DNA of 42,888 nucleotides from an uncultured bacterium. Lineage in GTDB: Bacteria > Verrucomicrobiota > Kiritimatiellia > PWTM01. Shown piece after piece: positions 35,801 through 42,538 of the stretch. Location of the stretch: contig CAACVY010000018.1 of the NCBI GenBank assembly GCA_900661335.1, forward strand, positions 1-42,888. Direction: 5' to 3'. The number at the start of each line of letters is the position of its first letter. The stretch's first letter is position 1. The notes under the pieces were generated by a model. It saw only the letters and a program-made list of their open reading frames with translations, did not search any database and was not told the origin of the DNA. Made by a program: the position numbers and the translations under genes.

Positions 35801-36244
35801 CTGGGACACTTGGGCGGGGTCCAAGCGCGATGGATATCGTGGTTGGGTCTCGGGCGAGCGACGGACGTGGTTGAATTGCAGGCGGAGCTTGTTCACGAGC
35901 CCCGCTAGCGCGTTGGGGTCTCCACGGTCGTACTCCAGCACGAGTTGACGGGCCTCGAGTTCTTCGTATCGCGGGTCGCTGCGGTGGGCGCTCTTCCACT
36001 CTTGGAGAAGTTTTCTCGCCTCATCGAGCCGGCCGGTATTTTGTGCGTGCAGTGCGCGGTAAAAGAAGAAATCCGGCGTTCCGGGCAGCAGGTCGCGGAG
36101 CGCTTGTTCGCGATCGAGGGCCAATGCGAATTTTTCGATGAAGCCGATCTCGTGGCTGGGCTGAGCCAGCGCAGCCGTGGCCACTAGTACGGTCCCAACC
36201 AGAAACCGAGAGAGCGGCGGCGTGGAGTTGATAGTTCGGTTCAT
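29810..36244 (-). CDS. giant exported protein with macroglobulin-like and TPR-like regions
   Basis: This single uninterrupted gene encodes about 2,144 residues. I chose the ATG at 36244, which has AGAGGTG upstream and a signal peptide directly after it (FLVGTVLVATAALAQ). Residues of about 35-120 look like TPR helices (ALHAQNTGRLDEARKLLQEW). The region from about 420 to 900 is beta-rich with macroglobulin MG2-like segments, such as YIERERILPGAEVPVLIRATL near 620. An Ala/Glu/Arg-rich low-complexity insert lies at about 1350-1430. TPR-like repeats return at about 1850-1930, and the end carries FYKDGYTDLRGRFDYAS near 2105. I see no CxEQ thioester, so it is not a classical alpha-2-macroglobulin trap. 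I recall the DGYTDLRGRFDY ending in other very large uncharacterised proteins. It lies upstream of dnaN. Function is unknown; a periplasmic or surface role is inferred. Confidence 0.85.
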   Translation of the reverse strand: MNRTINSTPPLSRFLVGTVLVATAALAQPSHEIGFIEKFALALDREQALRDLLPGTPDFFFYRALHAQNTGRLDEARKLLQEWKSAHRSDPRYEELEARQLVLEYDRGDPNALAGLVNKLRLQFNHVRRSPETQPRYPSRLDPAQVSQDRLVEWALSRCGAEDLSAFNDEGLYLLAGRPLSEPRQRELLRRLKRPDFPGLVDLIASDLARPNAEPFGTLEIHRKLTREQLDQLLQKRPLLRNEETFVQTYLAKLVPTSEEDVVTDPAQRERYLERLWQFVSTLAPVHNSLKGAVLYHRLVHDRRMGIYNRERFLQYLKLPRAVPYAPAHAVERLPAAHLARLDANPNLPLLTPIGNDEPLVRDYLLYFLADAQDFEAFRPWVRDEVLRRLFVEAKLVNGIGDPAKWAGWIPASEFEAIQKRVDLEFSPQNPDQFAPADPVRLTVFVKNITNLQVHVYRLHTVNYYRHTGRPLDLAVNLEGLVPTHSETHTYQDPPQRRVLRTFEFPQLQGRGAWVVECVGGGKSCRALIQKGRLAVVQTLSAAGHRLSVYDEQGQKVMNARAWLGQHEFPAGEDGDIVVPYTTEPTDAPLVVGVDDFATLVRFQHLRESFELRAGVYIERERILPGAEVPVLIRATLLAHQQPLQIQLLEEPRAVLRAMDLQGIVTEREYYPVQFDPDGQAVLLFRAPPDLQLLELRLQGRITSRVTHGKLDLSTSARFAVNSIDRTGASRQVLVRRTSDGFVLELRGKNGEAIPHASLSVALQPKGVTRDYTDLFQTDEHGRVFLGLLEHIEAIKVTYTPPTDMFEATSRPELAQLRQTVHCPPGSQVEIPLPSDAWTGPQPIHAVAGEPLRLPLPVVKPLPRPDQFSLLELRGDTFAADRSAALSIVEPFLELRGLEPGDYSLFWIPGGKEMLIRVAAGDRRDRYVISRHRALQLSPSSPLQLSVPEVRDNEVVVRVLNPNPLVRVHVFATRFLPPFDLLTLMGPTYWPPLFQVPLPQPVSFYQSGRVLSDEMRYILDRRLAQRFPGNMLERPSLLLNPWALRTTEVQAPVLQAGTAYRQQTAPTAGLAMEKGAATGVSIAEQYATLDFLQEPSPVFLNLTPDPDGWVRIPRDQLRGCSWVRIWAADPAQAVLRHVALPDAPVPTTDRRLAQALDPNQSFKEEKVVQILQPGQPVTLPITPYFRYELLDTISRAFRILVAAGARDLEPFEFITRWPRLTRDEKLDYYSRYACHELHYFLRRKDPTFFEQVVLPYVQNKREKTFLDDWLLGRDLSPYRPLPSYRRLNLFEKILLANSLPDEKAAIVAELGSLAELLPINPTQEDFLFDCVLDAGLLGSEFAAASVLFEGLPRPQAAAQLTADGMVAAALADEAQRGAGRAGTAAVAPAAPAEMALRRAREAAADRIEVADAKDAAANREMRKSALQTETERASQADKLSGFFAAEPSGAPRPLFRAAPPPKELAEQQYFRQKPAYVTRGLCTTNRFWTELAHHAGGPFLSRYFLACTQSVNEALLALASLDLPFEPPKHNIKADAHQVRIEPAAPALLYARRIQVAEPHPQQDQILVVENFFRLDDPWRFDGAERVDKYVTEEFLVGVPYGARIVLTNPTGQRRYIAVLYQLPAGAIPLNGSLYTKTQRIVLEPYSTWKIEYSFYFPQPGEFSHYPATVLENERCLARARTRPFKVVDSPTRPDTESWIWIAHQGQPEEVLEFLRKANLHRLDLGEIAWRMKDPAFYRSAIEILEARKHFSPVLWSYALFHNDPARVGTYLTAIGFGARCGLFVASRVLSVDASREDRYRHLEYDPLIHARAHPLQGRHQIFNPPFLEQYRSYLRYLSFKPALDDEDQLAIAYYMSLQDRVAESIQWFSRVKSDRITEKVQYDYLHAYLAMYQGDTGTAERLANAYQDHPVTRWRSRFRTLASQLAEIRGETRTQPADPEQRLQLLESLASQGPALELTPEGTRIRLDYRNLKECTLRFYMVDVEALFSRSPFAVDATADLAIIAPHHVLDVRLPQDRTTYAVEVPEKLHARNLLIEASGTGIRKVVLRYANSLVTEFIEAYGQLAVHHAATGRPVHSAYVKVYARMPNGEIKFYKDGYTDLRGRFDYASIQDPALTSAQKFAVLVLHDELGAAVREVVPPQR

Positions 36245-36388
36245 GACGCACCTCTTTGACTTCGCATGGACGATTCGGATCATCCGCTATGGAATACGTC
36301 CCAGGGGGTCTCCTTCTTCAGCTTATGCCCTGGGATTCTTGGAGACAACCGGCCAACTGCGATGACCAGGGCTTGGGTGGACTCCGGC

Positions 36389-37273
36389 TCAAGCGAGGCG
36401 GTGGCAGGCGAGATGAAAGTGCGCAGCGAACTGTCGCGCAACTTGGCGGTAGGGGGTACAGCGCTGAAACCCCAACGCCCGGATTTGATCGGTGGCGAGT
36501 TGGGAATCTCTCGGGCGTTGTGCAGGCCGAGGCTGGACGGTGGGACTGGGACGGACGTGGTCGTACGAAAGGCCCCATTCCTCGGCGGCGGCGACCACCA
36601 TTTGATACCGCGTCATGCCTTCCTGGCCGCTGAAGTGGATCGTGCCCGTGATGTGGTGCTGCAGAAGAAAGCCAATGCATTCCGCCACGTCTCGCGTCCA
36701 GGTAGGGAAGCGTCGAAGGACGTGGTCCAACTGGACAGGTGTGCGTTGGCGTAGATCGCGCCACACCTGGGTGAAAAACTCGGATCGCTCGAGATCGGGA
36801 CCGACGCCAACCAGGAGCGGAATGCGGAGCACCAGGGAATTCGGGCGAGAGCGGACGATATCTTCGGCCTCGGCTTTAGTTTGCCCGTAGACGTTGAGCG
36901 GCCGGCGTGGGCTGTGCTCGTAGTAGGGAGGGTGTTCGCCGTCGAAGACATAGTCGGTGCTGATGAAGATCAGGTAGGTCGCCGTCGGAATTGCCTCCAC
37001 GAGCCGGGCGACACTCTCAGTGTTCAGTCGTCGGGCCGCTTCGGGATGGGTCTCACAGAAGTCCGGATCGCGGTAGGCGGCCATATGCAGGACGACGTCC
37101 GGCAAATACTGATCGAGTAGCTGGTGCCAGGCGTTCGGTTGAGTGAGGTCTGCCGTACACCCACCGGGTGGCTGGTGGCGGCCGCCGACAGGGAAAACCT
37201 CGTGCTGAGCAGCGAGGGCGGGAACTACTTCGCGCCCGAGAAATCCTGTTGCGCCAGTGACCAAAACCTTCAT
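36389..37273 (-). CDS. RmlD-like NAD(P)-dependent sugar reductase (extended SDR)
   Basis: This 294-residue protein is of the RmlD_sub_bind/dTDP-4-dehydrorhamnose reductase family of extended short-chain dehydrogenases. The cofactor motif TGATGFLG is at residues 6-13. The catalytic Tyr129 and Lys133 lie in YGQTKAEAE, with the upstream STDYVFDG block typical of RmlD. The ending is diverged from standard RmlD, and rmlA, rmlB and rmlC are absent nearby, so it may reduce another nucleotide sugar or be related to the MAT2B-like group. The ribosome-binding site before the ATG at 37273 is weak. It lies upstream of the giant gene on the same strand with a 144-base gap. Confidence 0.88.
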   Translation of the reverse strand: MKVLVTGATGFLGREVVPALAAQHEVFPVGGRHQPPGGCTADLTQPNAWHQLLDQYLPDVVLHMAAYRDPDFCETHPEAARRLNTESVARLVEAIPTATYLIFISTDYVFDGEHPPYYEHSPRRPLNVYGQTKAEAEDIVRSRPNSLVLRIPLLVGVGPDLERSEFFTQVWRDLRQRTPVQLDHVLRRFPTWTRDVAECIGFLLQHHITGTIHFSGQEGMTRYQMVVAAAEEWGLSYDHVRPSPTVQPRPAQRPRDSQLATDQIRALGFQRCTPYRQVARQFAAHFHLACHRLA

Positions 37274-37771
37274 CGACAGGCGATCAAGCTACGGAAGAGC
37301 CCCTTGAAAGACAAGTCCTCCCAATTCGCGAAGGTCGTGAACGCCATGCAAGACCGCGGAACTGCGTAGCCGGACGGCACGGGAAAGACCTCGTAGTTCT
37401 TTGGTGCTCGATGCGATCCGGGGATTTCTAAATCGAAGGTTCCAAGGGGTAAGCCGTCCTCTGAACTGGCATCTCTCCCACCCTTGACCCCGACGCTAGT
37501 TCAGTCCAGCCGGCCCCCGGCTGTACAGATGGCTCGTGCGCACGACCAGTGCGCGATGCAAATGTTGGCGTGGGGCCGGCGGTACTCCATTGTTGTACAT
37601 TACGTCCGCTTCCGCGGCCACCGTGAGAGGGCAGGTTTGAAACCAAGGTATCGGGTACACGCCGGGCATCTGGAGGCTACCCAATCTGCTGTGCGGGCAG
37701 ACTTCGCGCGTTCAAAATGCATCGTAACACATTGACTACCCGTGGAGTTGAATGATCTGCGCGAGGGTCCG
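37274..37771. other. 498-base stretch without a clear gene
   Basis: No convincing gene lies here. On the minus strand 37496-37684 is open and its translation (containing VYPIPWFQTC and EADVMYNNGVP) reads more like protein than most random frames, so it may be an eroded coding fragment. I cannot name a family, and no ribosome-binding site supports it. Confidence 0.4.
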
Positions 37772-38527
37772 TCACCAAGGCTGGAAGGTCCAAGTCAGGC
37801 CAGCGGTGCTGAACCAGTCCGGATCATCGCCGGTCAGGCTCGCGCCAACCGCGAAGTCAAGCACCAGGGCATCGTGGAGAGCATATCGAAGACCCACCGC
37901 GGCATGGGCGCTTTGTTCGGCGCCGGGGATGTCGCGATTCCCGAACGTTTCCGCCACGAGTTGGATTTGCTCGGTGATCGTCATGTCCAATGCGATTCCC
38001 CAGTGAAGAACATCAGGTTCGGCATCCGTGACCCATGCTCGGCCCAGGTTGAGATGAACCCCGACTTGATCCGAGAGGTTCCCCGAGAGGATGAACAGGA
38101 TATCCCAAGAAGGTTGGGCCGAGCCGAACCCATGCTCATGCTCTGGGGAAGGCAACGTCCAAGTGGGAACGATACTACCTCGCAGGTTGAGCCAAGGTGC
38201 TTGGAGTACCTGCCACTTGAACTGGAGAAATGGATCTACTAGCCAGGAAAAATGCTTGGGGTCTTCCTCGTCCGGCGAATCGCGGTTTTCGAGATATGTT
38301 GAGCACGCGCCAACTGCAAATTCGAGACGAGGAGCAACGCCCACGGCGAGGGTCCAGGGCAGATGCCAGGCCGAGTCAGCGGCGATGCGTTCCCATATGC
38401 CACCCGCTTCGAGTTCCCAGCACGGTGGTTCAACAGGGTCCGCGTCGTCCGTCACCAGCGGACGCCCCGCCATCGTCACGGTCGCAAGACACATCACGGT
38501 CGTAGTTACAAGTATAGGTCGGTTCAT
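37772..38527 (-). CDS. outer-membrane protein of the MetA-pathway/transporter-like barrel family
   Basis: This 251-residue exported protein has a signal peptide (ILVTTTVMCLATVTMAGRP). It resembles the 'putative MetA-pathway of phenol degradation' outer-membrane barrels: the mature start RPLVTDDADPVEPPCWELEAG is the typical TDDADxxxxGxxELE pattern. Alternating hydrophobic strands follow, ending with AGLTWTFQPW. The start is the ATG at 38527; the frame extends to 38572, but the promoter at 38550-38577 would place transcription start near 38543, excluding the longer form. The solute, if any, is unknown; the family name is historical. Confidence 0.8.
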   Translation of the reverse strand: MNRPILVTTTVMCLATVTMAGRPLVTDDADPVEPPCWELEAGGIWERIAADSAWHLPWTLAVGVAPRLEFAVGACSTYLENRDSPDEEDPKHFSWLVDPFLQFKWQVLQAPWLNLRGSIVPTWTLPSPEHEHGFGSAQPSWDILFILSGNLSDQVGVHLNLGRAWVTDAEPDVLHWGIALDMTITEQIQLVAETFGNRDIPGAEQSAHAAVGLRYALHDALVLDFAVGASLTGDDPDWFSTAGLTWTFQPW

Positions 38528-38549
38528 GGTGGTAATATGTTTTGGCTTT

Positions 38550-38577
38550 AGTGTATTACGAGCAAGGGGCAAGTCAA
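38550..38577 (-). promoter_or_regulatory. sigma70-type promoter for the MetA-like outer-membrane gene
   Basis: On the minus strand TTGACT (38572-38577) and TACACT (38550-38555) are spaced by 16 bases. The predicted start near 38543 leaves about 16 bases before the ATG at 38527, supporting that start. Confidence 0.55.
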
Positions 38578-38616
38578 GTCACAGAAGGCGAACGCGTGGC
38601 CCAGTGCCGATCTAGG

Positions 38617-38640
38617 GTCCGTACGGACTGAGCGTACTCA
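38617..38640. repeat. two adjacent palindromes between menA-like and MetA-like genes
   Basis: A perfect 12-bp palindrome GTCCGTACGGAC (38617-38628) is followed without gap by TGAGCGTACTCA (38629-38640), a four-base-armed hairpin whose end overlaps the prenyltransferase stop codon. It may be an operator or part of a terminator; no T tract is seen. Confidence 0.5.
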
Positions 38641-39567
38641 GAACCAGCGCGACAAGAGTAGCCCGAGCAGAGAAACCGCGCCGAAGGGCAGCATGAGCTG
38701 CGCTGTGTGCGCGTCAAGGTCTAGACGTTGTTCTCGACTCAGATCGGCTTGGCGAATTCGTTGTTGTGCGGCGGGCCAGGTGACAAGGACCAACGCGAGC
38801 GTCCATGGCATGGGGGGGACGCGGCCCGGAATAAGGCGTGGCAGAATGATCATGACGAAGGTCAGTCCGTAGGCGCCCATAACGAGTGCGCGGTAGTATC
38901 GACGAGAACCAGCCTCGCCAAGCCGTTGTGCCAACGTGACGACCCCAGCGGCCCGGTCGTCCTCGATGTCCCGCCAGTTGTTCGCGTGCAACACGGCCAC
39001 GACCAGCGAAGCGAATGGGATCATCCAGACAAACGAAGCCCAGGAAAAGGAGCCGGTTAGGACGCTCGCAGTTCCAGCCGAAATCAACGGTCCAAATGCC
39101 AACCATACTGCGACATCGCCTAACCCAATGGGCTTGAGCCAGGTGTAGCCGACGGCCAACAGGGCGCCTATGGCGGCAATCTGAAGTGGGACGGTGCTGT
39201 AGTTCCAGCTGAGCGTTGCACCAATACCCGCGGCCAGCAAAAGACATAGGATGGCCAGCGCAAGCGTTTGGGCCGAGGAAAGCCAGCCTCGTGCAAGCGC
39301 CCCGCTGACGGGCAATGGAACACGGTCGAGGCCACGGTGATGGTCGGCAACGTCGTTAAGCATGTTGGCCGCCGCGTGGGCTAGCCACGACCCAAGTAGG
39401 GCTAAGCCGACGCGTACCCAGTTCAATTCTGCGCCCTCGCGCCATACGGCGACGGCCGCTCCAAAGAGCACGGGGACCGTGGAGATCGGCGCGCTCCAGG
39501 GGCGCGCCGCGATGAACAGCCGTTTGGGCCAAGATGGCAACTCGAGTGGAAATGCATCCGTGTTCAT
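38638..39567 (-). CDS. menA: UbiA-family prenyltransferase, MenA-like
   Basis: This 309-residue polytopic membrane enzyme is of the UbiA superfamily, best matched to 1,4-dihydroxy-2-naphthoate polyprenyltransferase of menaquinone synthesis. The first Asp-rich motif is NDVADHHRGLD (71-81), which binds prenyl diphosphate through magnesium; the second is NNWRDIEDD (196-204), close to the NNxRDIExD of MenA. The N-terminal FIAARPWSAPISTVPVLFG also fits MenA. Eight or nine helices are expected. GAGG stands just before the ATG at 39567. Other menaquinone genes are not nearby, so the substrate assignment rests on motifs alone. Confidence 0.85.
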   Translation of the reverse strand: MNTDAFPLELPSWPKRLFIAARPWSAPISTVPVLFGAAVAVWREGAELNWVRVGLALLGSWLAHAAANMLNDVADHHRGLDRVPLPVSGALARGWLSSAQTLALAILCLLLAAGIGATLSWNYSTVPLQIAAIGALLAVGYTWLKPIGLGDVAVWLAFGPLISAGTASVLTGSFSWASFVWMIPFASLVVAVLHANNWRDIEDDRAAGVVTLAQRLGEAGSRRYYRALVMGAYGLTFVMIILPRLIPGRVPPMPWTLALVLVTWPAAQQRIRQADLSREQRLDLDAHTAQLMLPFGAVSLLGLLLSRWF

Positions 39568-39623
39568 GGCCTCGTAATGGTAAGAGCGCAGCCAAGCGTG
39601 TCAAATGTGGACCTAGCCGCGCG

Positions 39624-40836
39624 TCAGCTCGCGGACCATTGCATACGAGGGCGTACGATCGACTCTCCCACTTGCTGACTATACCAAGTGATCACTGCAA
39701 CATTCACGCGTGCGACGACCTCCGGACGTCGGGTGGCCAAGATGACTTCTTCACCCGGATCGAACGCGCTGGACGCGCGCCCAATGCCTGCGAGGCGAAG
39801 TAGCGAAGGCGGGACGTCGAGCGTGGACCAGACCCGGTTGGAGTCGGTAGTGGGTCGTCGGCTGGATTCCATTTGCTCGGGTACCCACACAATCAGGGAG
39901 AACGAATGCCCCTTTCGTGCAGGCTCCATTTCGACCTCCGAAAAAGGCCGGGACTCCCTGCGGTCGGCTCCGGCCCGTTATCGGAGAGAACGAACACGAC
40001 CGCATTGGCCCGCAGCGTGGAGTTGGTTTAAGTGAACTCGAACACGGGGCCAAGTTGCTCGCCTGTGGCCTCCCAACCCCCGGCAAAGGTCTTTGCGACT
40101 ACCGTCCCAGTGTCGGCCGCGCAGCGGACAGCATGGGCTGTGAACACTGGCCGGCTAGAGATGGACATAGAACGGGACTCCATCGCGAACGGCCTTGTCC
40201 ATGAAACGCAAAACTGCCTCGGCGTAATGTCTGGTCAATCGGGATCGGTTCGTCCATACGATGGGCGCTCGAGCGAGCCACTCCAACCCAAGGGAATAGG
40301 GGAGCGACGGCCCGGCTTTGCATGCGTCGCATCGCCAGAGTAATCTGAAACCGATTGCTTCGAAATTAGTCAAGAACACGTCGAAGCCGCACTCCACGGA
40401 TGCTCGGTGCGTTGTTTACGTCGCGTTGTCCGCCCAGATGCCATGAAATGTCGGGTTCGGTACCCAATGCGGTGTAGTTCACGGGCCATGGAAGGCGCCG
40501 TGGTCGGCAACCGGCTGGACATTCCACGGCAGGCGTTGGCGTCTCAGGCACAGGGTAGGACATGAGAATCCGGGATAGCGGGTAGCATCCGGGCCCGAGC
40601 GCGCAGCGAGTTGAGGAACAAACGGGCGCGGCCGCACAGAACTGACTGAAGAAAGCGAAAGTCCTCGGAGGCAAGTGGTTCTAGGTTGGACATGGTCTAT
40701 GGCGATGCACGCGAACCCTGGAATGTCCCCCAACCCGAGGTCGTCCATCCACAAGAGCGACGGGGAAATTTGGGCGGCCGGCTGAAAGGTCGACCCGAAC
40801 CCGGCGAAAAATCCTAGCGGCCGAGCCAGGATGCGC
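39624..40836 (-). pseudogene. decayed sulfatase pseudogene
   Basis: Minus-strand translations in three frames, read in order, follow a whole sulfatase. A signal-like start AAQISPSLLWMDDLGLGD is followed by FFSQFCAAAPVCSSTRCALG and GGQRDVNNAPSI. A frame change leads to CGFDVFLTNFEAIG and LTRHYAEAVLRFMDKAVRDG. FYVHL then runs into an in-frame TAG where relatives have Trp, and continues as VHSP and GEQLGPVFEFT with a TAA. NAVVFVLSDNGPEPTAG and SLIVWVPEQ with LDVPPSLLRLAGIG close the catalytic part. The gene thus carries two in-frame stops and at least two frameshifts. The formylglycine motif has become C-S-S-T-R, losing the proline. Internal deletions are likely near the HFGKWHLGG block. It cannot make an active enzyme. 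Confidence 0.85.
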
Positions 40837-40904
40837 GCGGGAACCCCAGCGCTTGAGCCCCCGACGTTTTTGAGGAAGGCATGTCCGCCCTGCGGCCAAA
40901 AACC

Positions 40905-41654
40905 TCAGAAGTTAACACCAAGCCCGATTCGTATGATTGGACCCGAGGAGTCCACGCTGGAGCCAACATCGCGGCCCCCTTCGTCCAAATGTGCTGAGTC
41001 GGCGAAACGGTATCCGCCTGAGGCAAACAGGGAGAGGGCCCGGTTGAGTCGGATGGACACCCCGCCGAGGAGGTCCACGAAACCGTACGAAGCTTCGAAC
41101 GTACGCCAAGTGGTCGCGGCACCCGTTGGGGTATTCACCACATCCAATTCGTACGTGGCCCAACCCGGGCTGACTTCGGTCCAGACGATCCAGGGTGAGG
41201 TTGGGCTAGTGAACCATTGATAATTGAGCCCCAGTGCCATTTGGCCTGCCCGGGCCTCCGCGCGCGTGTAGCCAGCCACCCGCATATCAGCATCTCGAGC
41301 GGCCCAACTGGCGAACCTCAGCCCAAGGCGAGTGCGACGGGAGTCTACGCGCCAAAGGATGCCGAAATCTAGCCCACCCCACTGGTCCAAATCGGGCGAC
41401 GCAGATGCGCCATCTAACATGGAACCGGTGAGAGAATCCGGTTTCGACCACGACAGGCCCACATCCACCGCCATGCGTCGGAAGAAACCGAGCGGAATCG
41501 GCTGCCAGAACTTGGCGTCGAACCGCTGCATGAGTTCTACGGTTTGCTCTGGGGTCATTTTGTCCACCGCACGGATGAGCTCTTCCGGCGTCAGCTCCGC
41601 AGCAAATGAGGTGACGGTCAGCCATCCAAGCAGGCACGCATATCGTCGCTTCAT
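40905..41654 (-). CDS. small outer-membrane beta-barrel protein (hypothetical)
   Basis: This 249-residue exported protein belongs to no family I can name. The ATG at 41654 follows a strong AGGAGGTG and a signal peptide (MKRRYACLLGWLTVTSFAA). A short helical stretch (LTPEELIRAVDKMTPEQTVELMQRFDAKFW) precedes a series of amphipathic strands (LDFGILWRVDSRRTRLGLRF, LFASGGYRFAD) ending in IIRIGLGVNF, a typical C-terminal Phe for barrel insertion. It is probably an outer-membrane barrel of about eight to ten strands. It lies downstream of a small hypothetical gene on the same strand (80-base gap) and just upstream of the sulfatase pseudogene. Confidence 0.72.
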   Translation of the reverse strand: MKRRYACLLGWLTVTSFAAELTPEELIRAVDKMTPEQTVELMQRFDAKFWQPIPLGFFRRMAVDVGLSWSKPDSLTGSMLDGASASPDLDQWGGLDFGILWRVDSRRTRLGLRFASWAARDADMRVAGYTRAEARAGQMALGLNYQWFTSPTSPWIVWTEVSPGWATYELDVVNTPTGAATTWRTFEASYGFVDLLGGVSIRLNRALSLFASGGYRFADSAHLDEGGRDVGSSVDSSGPIIRIGLGVNF

Positions 41655-41733
41655 TGGGCACCTCCTGGGTTCGATCCGATCGTATTTTCCTCGCACCGGG
41701 TGAATCGTGCAACTACTGGAACACTCCCTTTGC

Positions 41734-42228
41734 TCACGCGCAGTGGCCCAATTGGGGCGTTCGCACGGCCTGCAGGGGAACGCGCCGCAGCCATTCCCGG
41801 AGCGACCGGTAGGCGCACCTTGCCGGCCCGTCGAGCTTGGGAGCTGCGACTTGGGAGGCGGCTAGATTCGCTAGAACTTCTTCTAGTTGCGACCGCACCT
41901 CTTCGTCCGACAGATTGCACTCGGCAGGTGGGAAGGGGAACCGATCCGCATAGTACCAGGGCAACGACTCTCCGCTTGCCCAAGACTCGAAGCGTTTCCA
42001 ATCTTCATCGGCGTTACCCTGGGAACCGGGAGGGAACAGGAACCCGTGGCGTTGGAGCGTCAGCCGATTCCTCCAGCGAGCCCAGGCTGTGAGCCACAGC
42101 TGGACGGCTCGAAGTTCGGGGGGTGTTGGAGGATGACCGAGGAGCTCGGCGGCACGGTGGGTCCATGCCGAGGTATCGGCCGGAACATCTCGATCCGGGT
42201 CCGTAGCACTGTATACCGACATGATCAT
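41734..42228 (-). CDS. hypothetical protein, 164 residues
   Basis: I do not recognise this protein. It is soluble, with no signal peptide or membrane segment, rich in Trp, Arg and Leu (VQLWLTAWARWRNRL), and has a Pro-rich stretch and the acidic helix LSDEEVRSQLEEVLANLAA. AAAGG about eight bases before the ATG supports translation; a second ATG lies two codons later. It may share a transcript with the outer-membrane protein gene 80 bases downstream. Codon pattern and ribosome-binding site favour a real gene over the overlapping frames on the other strand. Confidence 0.55.
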   Translation of the reverse strand: MIMSVYSATDPDRDVPADTSAWTHRAAELLGHPPTPPELRAVQLWLTAWARWRNRLTLQRHGFLFPPGSQGNADEDWKRFESWASGESLPWYYADRFPFPPAECNLSDEEVRSQLEEVLANLAASQVAAPKLDGPARCAYRSLREWLRRVPLQAVRTPQLGHCA

Positions 42229-42538
42229 GACGACCGCCTTTCATTTCGTGCTTCACTGCTCACAGTCCTATAAAGAGTCCGATTTGCGTTTTTTCCGCGC
42301 CGTGGTTGTACCGCGAGACCTGCGGGGCTAGGCCAGACACTTCAAGGCCACCGCAGACGCGATGTACTAGGCAGGTTCTCAGCGCCTTTCCAACCTCGAT
42401 GACCTGTGAGCTGTTCGATCCTGAAGTCATCATGCGTGGGGTACTGTCATCGGGTGCCGGGTAAGATCCGCTGGCTATGCCCAACGCGAGTGGGGCAATT
42501 GGGCAAACCTCTGTAATCTGCTCTATAATTCGGTTCCC
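42229..42538. other. divergent intergenic region
   Basis: This 310-base gap separates the 164-residue gene (minus) from the gene entering the right edge (plus). It contains a consensus TATAAT at 42524-42529 for the plus strand and a weaker TATAGG-like -10 for the minus strand near 42270. A minus-strand open frame across 42260-42685 has no coding features that I trust. Confidence 0.45.
42524..42529 (+). promoter_or_regulatory. consensus -10 box for the gene at the right edge
   Basis: TATAAT is a perfect -10 hexamer. The possible -35 sequences are poor (GGGCAA at 17-base spacing, TTGGGC at 19). Transcription would start near 42536, only a few bases before the ATG at 42539, which implies either a leaderless message or a later start codon. 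Confidence 0.45.

Noticed and set aside
36299-36335. Hairpin with arms TCCCAGGG and CCCTGGGA upstream of the giant gene
   Set aside because: The loop of about 20 bases and lack of a T tract make it a poor terminator; no other role is evident.
38091-38615. Plus-strand frame opposite the MetA-like gene
   Set aside because: It is an Arg/Ser-rich antisense shadow; the minus-strand frame has a signal peptide, barrel pattern and promoter.
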